Source of the DNA: Antennarius striatus
Lineage: Eukaryota > Chordata > Actinopteri > Lophiiformes > Antennariidae
Assembly (NCBI RefSeq): GCF_040054535.1
Contig: NC_090794.1
Coordinates: 2,355,501-2,419,500 of the forward strand
Direction of reading: 5' to 3'
DNA: 64,000 nt
Shown here piece by piece: positions 41,519 to 53,466 of the stretch. Below the pieces are notes generated by a model, which worked only from the letters and a program-made list of their open reading frames with translations, was not told where the DNA came from and ran no database searches. The number at the start of each line of letters is the position of its first letter. The stretch's first letter is position 1. A program made the translations under genes and the position numbers.

Positions 41519-44500
41519 ATGTCCGATGTCAACAAGACTGTGCAGAAATGGCACGCTAGTTTTAAGAAAGGCACAGACTTTGACTCTTGGGGGCAATTAG
41601 TGGAGGCTATAGATGAGTACCAAATGTAAGTTCAACGCGCTCCCGGTGCGGCGGGCTGATCCGGAGCGCTGCTTGGGGCGGCATGCTTTTTATTCCATCA
41701 TCTGCTGTATTTTTATTTTATTTAAAAAAAAAAAAATCCATTTATCCTGAATTATGCAGCGTGTGATTGAGACATCTGGTGAAGTTGTAGCCTCCCAGCT
41801 GTCAGCCAGCAGTAAACAAACCCGGTCCATCCGTGACGTGATGTGGCAGTTTGTTGCAGAGGCAGCAGGTTGCATCCGATTCACCCACCGCCGGGAGTAG
41901 AGGGAGAGTCTCTCTGTCGGTGGAGATGTCACCCCCGTGGAGGGTGTTTCGTGATTGTGTCATACAGGACAGAAATGGAGCCAGAATTCCTCGGGAGTAT
42001 TGAGAAATGGTCAGCCACACCCTCTCATTGTTGAGGATGGGCTTTCCAGTGAGGGGTGTCTCCTGATTCAAACAGCAGCCCCTGTATTTTTATTCAATTT
42101 GAAACCTGCTTTGTCATCTAGTTTGTTTTTATTTGAAACTGCAGCAATAATATAAAATCTAGATCCTGATGCAGGGGTGCTGCTACAGACAATTATTCAT
42201 GGGCTTTGCTCCAGAGTCCCTGACCCCCACAGTTCAAATCAGACACAGCTGTGTGTGTGTGTGTGTTGGCGGTATACTCGATAAACTGGATGGAAAAAGT
42301 AATTTTTCTGGATTAAAAAGGTCATTTTTAAGTCAACCCAGCACTGCCCGGTGACTGAACCTTAGAACTACTCCGATTCATTTATCTTCCATCTGTGTAT
42401 GGATGTAAAAACGTCTCTTCTCAAGCTGTTTCTAATTTATTGGCATAGATGTTTCCACAAGAGGCCAGTAAAGAGTTATATGTTTCAATAAGAGTGAAGA
42501 TAAACGCAGAGGCTAGTACTAGTTTGGTTTAAGCCTAAACATTATCAGACAGAAGCAGTTCACTGCTGACAACTAACCTGAGCCAAGGTTAGTTAACCAA
42601 TAGCATTATCAATAGTAAATGTTATCTTTGAAAGCTGCAGCAGTAATGAAGTATTACTTGATACAAATATATACGAAATAAATAAGTAGGGTTTGTTCAT
42701 CGTATCAGTTGAAATAAATGTGTTCTTAAAGATCATTATCTTCACCTTTTTATATTGGCTAGCTTGAGGTTCAGCAGCGCCCCATCCCAGCGCTCTGTTT
42801 TCTCGGCCACTAGGGGGCGCACACACCCACACAGACAATTCATACCTCTTTCATTTGAAGTTTTTGCTGCAAATATTTGATGCATTTCTGTTCTATCGTT
42901 CAGTTTAGCGAGACAACTGCAGAAAGAAGTCCAGGCTACAAATTCACCCGACTTCACTGAGGAGCAGAAGGTAACGATCCTATTTCTATTCAGTTTCTCT
43001 TAAACTGTAATCCAAAGAGATTTCCTTAAAAGGAAAGCGTGATTTATTTATTTGCTTGTTTTTTTTTAGAAAACTTTAGGAAAGATTGCAACATGCCTGG
43101 AAATGAGAAGCGGCAGTTTGCAGGTACGTGTCTGTATTTTTAATTTAGATATACTGTATAGCCCACTGCAATTCACAGTATAGATTATCCTCTAAACATG
43201 AGTCACAAATTTCTAATTTCACATTACACATGTTTCCAAGATATTTCCAATATATTCCCATATTGTTATTCTTAATAGTAGTATTGGACTTGAACATTTT
43301 ACTCCGGTCTTTTAAACAGATTAATTAAATTTCCTTTTCCTTTAGTGCACACAGTCAAAGGAGGAGTTCAAGTTAGAAGAGCTGAAGAAACTGGAAACCA
43401 GTGAGTGCTCTGAATTTAAATGGATTAAATTTAATTCTCATGGGTTTTTCTATCTACTCAAAACTCAAATTAATCTTTTTTTTTTTCCCCCCAACAGTTA
43501 TTCAAAATGTGCTCACCTACAACAAAGAATTTCCATTTGATGTCCAGCCAGTGCCCTTAAGGTAAAAATGCATTATTCAATATGTTTTGGTAACTCTCCT
43601 CCGGTTTAAAATGAATTTCTAAAGAAGAAACAATGAAACGTTTTCTCTCTGTCAGGAAAATCCTGGCTCCTGGCGAGGAGGAGAACCTGGAGCTGGAGGA
43701 GGAGGACGATGCCGCAGCAGGAGCAGGTTCTGCAGAAGCTTTTCCCACCCGCGCCCCCGGTACGGATTCCAGACGTTCACATCCAATAGTTACTATGAAG
43801 TCTTTACAAACACTCTTTATTTATGATAATGTTGATGTCTGCTGGGCGTGCTAGCATGATCATATTCATCTAAAAGCTAGCAGGAGCTAACAGTGGAGCG
43901 GTTGTGACATTCCCTCCAAATATCTTTTTTAACTTTCACTATTACGATTGTTATTTACGATATTTCCCTTGAGCAAGGCGCGATAAAACCGTTCGTCTCT
44001 ATAACCTTTGTCCTCCACAGGTACCCTGTTGCCACGGTTACCCTCGGAGCCTGGGATGTCTCTGCTCACGATTAAGATTGAGAAAATTGGCTTGAAGGAC
44101 GCCGGGCAGTGCATCGACCCCTACATGACCGTTAGCGTCAAAGGTAACCCCCCACCCCCACCCCCACCCCTCGTCCCAGACAGACCCGTGTAAAATCTGC
44201 CGTCACCGACACTTCCTGTCCGCCTGCAGACGTGAACGGCGTGGACTTGAACCCGGTTCAGGACACTCCTGTCGCCTCCAGGAAGGAAGACACCTACATT
44301 CACTTCAGCGTGGACGTGGAGATCCAGAGACATGTGGAGAAATTACCGAAAGGTAGCCGACAGTTAATCCGAGTTAATCCATAAATTAACAGCAGATTCC
44401 TGCTTGATGAGCGTCCGTGCTGCAATTAAAGGTGAAACTGTGCTGTTCTCTCTTCCAGGAGCTGCTATCTTCTTTGAATTCAAGCACTACAAACCCAAAA

Positions 44501-44766
44501 AGAGGTTCACCAGCACCAAATGTTTCGCCTTCATGGAAATGGACGAGATCAAACCCGGCCCCATCGTGATCGAGCTGTGAGTCGACCGACCGGCGCCACT
44601 CTGCATCTAAACGGCGTTCTTTTTTCGAGTCGTGACGTTTGTGCTTCATCTCTCTCTGGTCTCCAGGTACAAGAAGCCCACCGACTTCAAGAGGAAGAAG
44701 CTGCAGCTTCTAACCAAGAAGCAGCTCTATCTGCACCTCCATCAGACGCTGCACAAGGACGGTTAA
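41519..44766 (+). CDS. aida: Axin interactor, dorsalization-associated protein
   Basis: Cytosolic protein that binds Axin, blocks Axin dimerisation and JNK activation, and acts as a dorsalisation antagonist in zebrafish. Exons: 41519-41625, 42904-42970, 43070-43123, 43346-43400, 43498-43561, 43656-43759, 44021-44143, 44230-44352, 44459-44576, 44667-44766; 915 nt, 304 aa (human about 306). The N-terminal helical domain starts MSDVNKTVQKWHASFKKGTD and includes LGKIATCLEMRSGSLQ. A glutamate/alanine-rich linker (EEENLELEEEDDAAAG) precedes the C-terminal C2-like domain, with LLTIKIEKIGLKDAGQCIDP, TYIHFSVDVEIQRHVEKLP and FFEFKHYKPKKRF, and ends with a basic segment closing HLHQTLHKDG. All phases close. 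Confidence 0.97.
41626..42903 (+). other. Intron 1 of aida
   Basis: A 1.28 kb intron with no recognised gene. A short (TG)n tract is at about 42250-42266, and 'GCGCCCCATCCC' and 'CTAGGGGGCGC' patterns occur at about 42777-42820. Confidence 0.7.
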
Positions 44767-45354
44767 GTCTGAGCACACAGGCGAACGCTGAGGCACATCC
44801 TCTTCATCACATCCAGCAATATTAAAGGTTTCTGTCCTGGTTTATCAAGAAGAAAAAGACAACTGAGCCAAACGTGAGTCGCATCAGCGCAGAGCGCCGT
44901 CGTTAGAGGTCGGAGGTCACGTTTAAAGGAAGCACTTAAAACACTCAAGCGATTTAATAACGCACCACTGTGGTGATTTGGAGGAAGTTTGCTCGTGTGG
45001 TTTGTCTTGTGGAAATAACAACCTGTAATTAACTCCTACTGAATTTATAAGAATTATTTTAATTTGATCAAATTAAAAAAGACAAGTTTAAAACTGCTCG
45101 ACATTTTTTTCTGAAATTGGCCTAAAAGAAAAACAATGACTGGTGCGTTTTTAAATCCCTTGAATGCTTTTTTTTTTTTTTTGCTTTGCCTTATTTTATC
45201 GTACGGTAAAAGTCTTCCTCGCCTCGCTGACGGACTACGGACACGGCGGGAGTCGTTTCAGGTGCTTCAACCGAGTCCCGACGGAACGTGACTCGCTGTA
45301 ATGTTTGGATGGATGGACTTTGGACCGGAATCCTGTTTATAAAGCCGTCCTCTG

Positions 45355-45360
45355 AATAAA
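45355..45360 (+). terminator. Candidate poly(A) signal of aida
   Basis: AATAAA about 590 bases after the aida stop codon. Confidence 0.5.
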
Positions 45361-47455
45361 TAACAGGAAGGCCGAGGATTTACGTTCATCGTGAACTTTA
45401 AAGTGTTTCATGAATTACCAAACAATCATTCTGAAGAATTACAAAAGGGTTGATTAGAGATGCAAGGTGACGTATCGATTTAAAAAGATTAAAGTCATCC
45501 AACAGTGATTTGAATTGAAAATTCATTCATGTAAAATCACCACAATTTATTTTAAAAGGTTAAATCTGACTAGCAACAGGATTTAACAAAAATCTTCTTT
45601 ACATTTAACTTTCACACACGACTCGAGAAAATCCGCGTCTCTGCAGCGGCTAAATTCTTTATTGTTAAATATGATGCTAAATTAGCAGTAGCATTATAGG
45701 TATGAGCCACACCCACAGCGTGGAGCACAACGATTGGCCGGCTGTTTGGACAGCTTGAACTTTTTTGGAAGCACATTGCTTAAAAACCTTAAAAAGACTA
45801 GATATTTTATAATAAAGTGAAAACTGTAAATTGATTACAGCGTCTACGGATTAAAACAATGCACCTGAGTGTGTATGTGATAATTTTTTTTTCTGTTTTT
45901 TTACGGCAGTAACTTAAATTTTACATCTATAAAACAAAAGTAAATAAAATAATAACTACTATTGTGTTTGAACAAAAGTCCTTGGTGTTTATTTAAAGGT
46001 ATAATTCATTTCGGTCGTGATGAGTAATTTTTAAATGATGCAAGTTTATGTTGTAATCGTTTTCATCGGCAGACTATTTCACAGGTTTGATTTCTTTAGC
46101 AAACAAATATCTGTTTTAGTCCATCACGACGTTTTAATCAGCAAAGGAAGGTTTTCTTCATCCTGCTCATCCTCAGTGGGAGCGCTTGATTTGTGCTCTG
46201 GGATGTTTAATGACAGTGTTTCTAATCCAGTATTCATTTGCAGATGAGATTTTATAAGGTATACATTATATTTAACCAGTACTGACACGGGACGAAGTAA
46301 ACAAGATGCATCTTTATCGCCAGGAAGTTTTACTTTTTTCAGAATCGACTAAATGACTTTTATTTTGAAATCTCACATCACCCTGTTACAAAGGGTCCCC
46401 CCCACCCCAACTCCACATGCTGACGTTCAGATATTAGTCACTTAAAACATCATTGTAATGCTTGATTTTTAGATTTTATTTTTGTAATTTCATAGTATTC
46501 AGGTTATGCACATGAACTGTAAGATCAGATTAACTATGATGTGAGACCGGAGCGTTTTAGTCGGAACTGTCAAACATTTACTTCTCATTTCTAATAAACT
46601 ACAAACTGAGCACTTTGATCATGTAATCGTGTTTTATTTCAGTATTTCTACATCCTTACCTGTTCATGCCACATATCTTTTTTTTGTGTGTGTGCCTTTT
46701 CTTCAGGCTTGTTCCCTGAAACAGATTTTAAATGGAATTTTCTCTGGTTTATAACATCCACATAGAAACTTGCATGAGAAGTTTTCTTGAATTTCCATTT
46801 TTAACTCAATCACATTTGGAGTAAATCCAACTTCTTAAAATTTTAGATTTAATAGTGTAGAAATCATCTTTTTTTACCTGCAGTGTTATTTCAAAGGCTT
46901 TCTGGTATGTTTATTATAGGAACAGCAGGATTAGTTAATCTAACCAACCGTATTGACGAATAAATCAAATATCATTTTTGAGACGCTGATGAGTGAATCC
47001 CGACTTTAAAATGACCCCAAAATGTTGGCCAGGCGGATCATTTACTGATCTAACGAGGCAAAAATGATTCATGTGGTGGAAAATCCAACTCAGCTTTTAC
47101 CTTCTTTATTATTAAAAGTTTCTACCAACATAGTAAAATAAGTTATACATCCGGCCATCAGAGTACACGTTTGCTTTACAGTCAGTTCTGAAGCAACAGA
47201 CTTTGGGAAAATTATGGTATTCCTGAAATGTTAGACATGAACCCGCCCTTCTTTTTAAAAAAAAAATTAATTTCCACAGGAAATGACATTAAAATTTGCC
47301 CCTTAAAATCATTGCTATTTTTTCTCAAACAATCCTCTGGCTTATAATGAATAATTATTGCACAAGGAAGTGGTCAACCTCATTCATTCAGACACAATCA
47401 CTGATGATGCTTCCATTTTAGGACGTGATTTTTTTTTTTTATAAACACAGTTTGC
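45361..47455. other. Convergent intergenic region between aida and mia3
   Basis: A 2.1 kb AT-rich stretch with no recognised gene, RNA or element. Part may be aida 3' UTR if a later signal is used. Confidence 0.6.
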
Positions 47456-47460
47456 ATTTT

Positions 47461-47466
47461 TTTATT
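47461..47466 (-). terminator. Candidate poly(A) signal of mia3
   Basis: TTTATT on plus (AATAAA on minus), about 120 bases beyond the mia3 stop codon at 47581-47583. Confidence 0.5.
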
Positions 47467-47580
47467 TTACAACTGAAATATGAAAAATCTCTCCACCTAT
47501 GCTTGGACTGGCTCGGGGGTTAACGTGATGGTTGGGGATAAGTTCAAGTCCTCTCTGCCACAGCTGGTGGTGTTTTCTTT

Positions 47581-50500
47581 TTAAGGCTTGGCCATGGCTG
47601 GCCTCACTGAGTCCTGAGGGGCCCCCTGCTTTCCGTGCAGGCCCCTCCCGAGGCCGGCGGTTTCTCCCGTCGAGTTCTGGAGGGCGTTAGGCGGAGCCTG
47701 GCCGTAAGCGTCGTGTGCGGGGTGTGGAGGGACGCCCGGAGGCAGGTTGAGGGGCAGGCCGGAGTGGTCGCGTGGTCCGGGGTAGCGCATGTCTGGAGGG
47801 AGGGGCGGGCGGGGCCCCATGGGTCCACGGACTCCTGAGCAGCGAGAGGAAACAGAACATTCATGATGGAGAAATAAACGGATTAAAACTGGGGGGGGGG
47901 GGGCTTACCGAGCGGTGGCGGCATCGGGCCATAGGGATGAGGTGGGAGAGGACGGAACTGTGGCGGCGGGGGACCCCGAGGATCGTGTCCGGGGCCTGGC
48001 CTGGGGAGGAATGCGTGTCCGTTGGCGGGTCGAGGGCCGAATTCTCCGATCGGAGCAGGCGGGGGCAGGACCGGTTGTCCGTTGGCTGGGAACGGAGCCG
48101 GACCGTGAGGGAGGTTGTACATGCCGGGTCGCGGCGGTCTGAAGGATCCGTGGGGCGGCAGGCGGCCCGGAGGCGGGAGCTGGTCGTGGGGGCCCACCCC
48201 TGGTGGGGGTCCTGGCACCATGGGGCCCGGAGAGTCCCTGATTGGAGATACCAGGAAGGAGGCGGGGCCCTAAAGGGGAAGGGGAGATAGAAAATGAGAT
48301 CCGTGTGCTGCTTTTTCAAACACGGGTTTTCGAGTGTCAGCTTTTGATTCGGTCATGCAGTGAAGACACACAAACCACACAGTGGCCCCCCAACAACAAC
48401 AGAAATCACATGACCCACAACAACACATCAGGATTATTTCTATTAATAAAAAAATCAAAACCACCTTTGCAAAAAACCTCCAACTCCGACACACAAACTT
48501 TATTTCAGCCTCGGTGCAGTGAGAGTAGATCAAACCACACATTCAGCCCAAACAGGTGCAGTCAGCCCCGCCCCCCCAAACCAAAATGCCTGGAATCGCT
48601 CCAGCGTTTGCAGCAGGTGCACAAATACACCCCCCAGGAAACAGCCTCCGTACTCACTGGCTCTGGACTCTCTGAGGAGACCTCAGCCCCCGACTCTGCT
48701 TTAATCTGTGGATCTACTTCCTGTGTCTGTTTGAGGAAGGATACACGTAACTGAACACGAAGGCGGCGGCGCCAGATCTCTCAGAGAAACGGGTGGAATC
48801 GAGAAAAAAAACCCAAAACACTTACCGATACGTCCACGTTGGTGGGGGAGGAGCTGCGGGGGCCCGTCATGTCTGGAAGAGGACGGAAGAGAACAGCGTT
48901 AGGAGATTTAAAAAAAAAGAAAGAAAGATGATGTCATCAAAACGCGCCGCGCAGCAGAAGACGTACCCATTCCAGAGAGGTGTTTGTTTTCAGGGTAACG
49001 ACCGTGAGGTTCTGACGGAGGTCGTGGACCTGAGCACAAAACAAGATGCCATGAAGAACCAGAGCCCTGAAGACCCGAGAGAACGGAGAAGAAACGAGAA
49101 CAGAGGAGACGCCGCTCGTCTCTACTCCACAGAGGACGATCGGAGAGGAACCAGCTACACCAGGTGAGTTAAAAGCCCCTGAAGATAGTCGCCAACTGAA
49201 TTATATGTAACCATCAATAAACGGTTCAAAATAATTGAAATTTATCACCCAAACATTGTGGTTTGGTGATTAAAAGCTGGTTCATCAGGAAATCGCTGCT
49301 CAGAGTGAGAAGCTGCTTTAAAAACGGAATTTAAAAAGGGCTTTTAAATCCACAGGAAGGACAGGATGGAAAGAGTTCAAAGGTCAAAGCATGAAACACC
49401 CAGAAATAAAAGGAGGAACTCAGGAAGGTGAAAAAGCTGGAAAGAAAAAGGGAAGTCAGGTGGAGGAGAGGGAAAAAAGTGAACACAAGGTGGCACTAGA
49501 TGGATGTCGTCCAGGAGTGGTGAAGCGATCCGCTGGGACTCACCATACGGGTCGATTCTTCGCCCCACCGGGGCCGACGGGGGGCGCCTGGGACCCTCGA
49601 TCATTAGAGGGGGGGACGGCGCGCCCCCGCTCACAGGAGAGGGCCCGTAAGAATCACCTGTCGTGATCAGACCATCGTTTATACAAGGAAGAAAGCAAAG
49701 AAACAAATCGGAGGAAGCACAGCTCCTCCTCCTCCCATCAGCCCTTGGGGCAGCGACTGGGGGGGGGGGGGGGCTCACCTTGGCGAGGTCCTGCAGGATG
49801 TCCAGAGTTGGGGATGAAGAGAGGAGCGCGGCGCTCGTTGAGCTGGGAGGTCAGAACCGCCAGCCTGTGGACGGGGAACAGACACGTTACGCTTCCTGTC
49901 TTAAACAAACTACTTCCTGTTTCAGCACAAAGATGAATTCTATTGGTCGGAGGACCTGAAAGCGGTGACTGTCTGGTCGTCACACTTACTTTTCTCTGAA
50001 TTTGGACGATTCCAGCTTCTCCTGACTCAGAGCTCGCTCTGCATTCCGAGCGTTGACCTGCAGACAGGAAGAGAATCTTTAATCTTCATGTCATCCATCC
50101 TGAACAGACTCAACTGTTCAGCTCCTGGAGGAACGTGTGAGTAAATTAAATCTGACCTACCCAGTTTGAGTGAGTTTTATTCTCCTGTTCCTTGATCTGC
50201 AAAAGAAAAATCCAGATTTAAATGATTTTTTCCACCATATTTGCTCATTTTAAAATAAAATCAAGCCCGATTTGAGTCCTACCTGCTCTTTATAGACCTC
50301 CTCTGTTTTCTTCATCTGCTCCTCCATCTCATTAATGCGCTGTCGTAAGACTTTCACCTGCTCCTCGGCCTCCATGGCTTTTCCTCCCACCTCCGACAGC
50401 ATGTTCTCTTTGCTGCGCCGCTCTAGCTCCTCTTTGGTTAATCTCCTGCGGAGCCACAGAAACACGTTTCATCAGGGTCGTAAATTTAACGCGCAGAAAA

Positions 50501-53466
50501 GCGCGACTGGATTCCGCTCAAACGGCGCTGGCGTTCACTCACTGCTGCAAGGCGTTCTCCTTCTGCTGATACATTTCTACCATAATCTCATTTTTCTGCT
50601 GGAGGACTTTGAACTGGTTTTCGACATGGCTTTTCTCGTTCTTGATTGTCGCGATGGCGTGCTCCAGCTCCTGGTGTTGCTCTGTTGCGAAACACAAATG
50701 TGCATTTAGAGATGGGGGGGCCGGAAAGAAGGATAGGCTTCCAAAAATGTGACCGGCGTACCTTCCAGTGACTTCCGAACCTTTTCCTCATTCAACAGTT
50801 TGGACATGAAGCGATCACGTTCTTCTTCGACGACCGAGAGTGTCGTTTGGACCTGAGACATTTTAAACAGAAGCAGGTTAATGTTTCTGTGATCAGTGTT
50901 TCTCACCGGAAGCGAGCTTTCATTGCTGTTCTGACATCTTACCCGAGAAACATCCATCATCTGTTTGAGCCGGTTTTTAATGGCTGTCCTCTTGTCTGAA
51001 AGAGACACCAGAAGTCTGTAATCCATCTGATACGATAATAAATTAATCTATTACTGTACTGCCTATAAATCTACGTAGGAGAGTTGGTACAAACCACGTG
51101 CGACTTCACCGTTGGCTAAAACTTTGGCGTCGCCTTTTTGTGAATCGCAGGCATCGATATCTGCTAGGAGTTCAGACAGAACCTGGAAGGAGACGTTTGT
51201 TCAGGATGTGTTTTTCAGAAGGTGATAATCAAGAAATGTGGTGGCGTTTACCTCCACGTTGTGGTCTTTGAGCACCACAGAATCCTCCAGCTCTTTCTGG
51301 GACTTCTGATAGACTTTAATCTGCTCATTCAGCTCCTTGTGTTTCTCCTCCCAGTCCTTAATCGTTGCCTTAAGCTGCAAGAAAAGAAAAACTGTAAAAA
51401 TCTGAACCTAAACTGTAAAATAATTTACAGATATCCAAGATTAAAATTAGAACTCTCTTAACTCATTAAACTGCTGGCTGTCTTACCGTTTTACTCTCAT
51501 CTTTTAGCGCGGTTAAATCTTTCTCCAGACATTTGTGCTGAACGTTTCTGGCGTCTTCCCGTATCTTGGCCTCATCCAGGAGGACGGTAGTCTGCAGCAC
51601 ACACACACACAAGTTAAAACCACAAGCTGCAAACAATCTTGCGATGTGAAGGAGATTACGCAAAGACTCGCACCTTAGCGAAAGCTTCCTGGATCTTCTT
51701 CCTGCTCAGCTGCAGCTTCTCGTTTGACTTCTCCAGTTTGTCAATCTGTCAAAGGAACCGTGAAGCACCATGAATTAAAGGAGGAAGTTAAAGCTGCTTT
51801 ACATCAGGAGAAGAGAAAGTATTTCATGGTTACCCTGGTTTCATTCTGCAGAGAATTTTTCCTCTGTTCTTCAAGTTCTTTGACATATTTATTCTTGTCT
51901 TCTATTAACTCATCGTTCAGTTTTTGTGCTTCTGAAACTTTGCTCTGGGAAAAAGAAAAAAGAGAAACTTCATTCCTAATGAGAAACCATTTAATTCACT
52001 CACAATAACATTTAATAACAACAGTCACACTGTCCCCATCACTAAAGTGAAAACAAATGAAAAAGAATCCCTCGTTCTTGAGATCTCACCTCCAGGTCTT
52101 GGATTATTTTTCTTGAGCTGGTGACTTTTTCTTTTGACTGCTTTTGATTTTCTTTCAGTTGTTCGCTCTAAAAAAAAAGGAACAAAAAGAATTTAGGAAA
52201 GTTCCAGAAATAAAATCTACACTTCCTCAAAAGCATATCATAGATGTTTCCTCAGATTTTACTGCAAGCTCACCTGTTTCTCAAGTTTAGCCATTCTTTC
52301 AAGGGCATTGTTCTTCTCTTTTTTTAGAGTCTGAATCTGTTCTGTCAATCTTTTTTCATCCACTGTATAAAGTTTAAAAAAAATAAAAGGAATAAACAGT
52401 GTGACATTGCATTTTGAGATCATTTTAATGTAGTAGTCGTCAAAACCTACCCAGGTATTCTCTCTTCTTCACCTAAAAAGATGTAGAAGCAATAAGGATC
52501 AGTCTGATGTTCATTTGACTCATTTAGAAATATTAACCACATAATTTTTCTTTATCGTTTGGCCAAATCAACACGAACAATAATCAGCTGAGAGACAAAA
52601 CTTACTGCCAACACGGTTCTCCAGAAGAACAGGGCCAACGACACCACTCCAACCAAAGCGGTGACGACAGCAGCCTCCCAGGGACAACCGTACAAAGTTT
52701 CCCCGGGCTTCCACTCTTCAGGGAGTAGAGAAATCATCTGGAGACACAAACAATACGACATAATCATAATTAAATAGGACTGTAAATAAAAAGTTCAGCA
52801 TGTCTGAAAATATGTGATAAATGAGGGAGATATAATCATGTTACGAAACGGATAAAATAAGAGCTGGAGAAGAAGTCAGTATTTGTTCAAGTACAGCAAC
52901 ACGTTCCTGACCAAAAAAAACCCCGTATCAATATATATTGATGCATTACATTACTGATCAAATCAACCAAAATCGACCAGGATTTTCCCACATCATCACG
53001 GCTTTACCAAGAACTGCAGATTACGCTCAGACAAAGAAACCTTTGAACCGAGCATGAGGCACATCAGGCAGGAAACACTGATGAAATCCAGGGATTACAA
53101 TTAAAACACACTCCATTTTATTCAGTCAGCTGCATTTAAAAATGAACCTTTAATCCGTGTTGTGTTTATCTGTATTCAAACTGTAAGATGCATTACTGAC
53201 AAACTAACTAAATAAACAAATGACGTGGACTTTAAATGTCGTGTGTCTAAATTACAGAAGCATTGTTGTTGTTAGTTGAGTGTTCCTGGATGATTAGCTA
53301 ACGATGAAGCGGAGGTGCTTTAGCCATATGCTCATTAACACGTCAGCAGACAATGATAGCTCGACAAATAGTGGATTTTTTCACTCACATGTTGTAGCTG
53401 GTGGAGAAAAAACACGTAAACATGACCGGTTTCCATTGTAGGTGTCGTTATTGTATCACCATCCAT
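47581..53466 (-). CDS. mia3: TANGO1-short (TANGO1S) isoform of mia3
   Basis: An alternative first coding exon, 53466-53389 (26 codons, MDGDTITTPTMETGHVYVFF then LHQLQH), ends at a GTGAGTG donor in phase 0. It joins the shared exon 52737-52606 (MISLLPEEWKPGETLYG plus the main TM helix). This yields about 790 aa (811 with the cassette exon), close to the 785 aa of human TANGO1S, whose own first exon also starts MDS and supplies a short membrane segment. It lacks the signal peptide, the SH3 domain and the acidic luminal domain, so only the membrane, coiled-coil and proline-rich parts remain. The exon sits in the intron between 54235 and 52737, with a CpG-richer block at about 53770-53880 as a possible internal promoter. 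Confidence 0.75.

Noticed and set aside
47772-48290. 172-codon plus-strand ORF rich in R and G
   Set aside because: It is the shadow of the proline-rich C-terminal exons of mia3.
48793-49167. 124-codon plus-strand ORF
   Set aside because: It is antisense to mia3 proline-rich exons and introns and reads as low-complexity, charged text.
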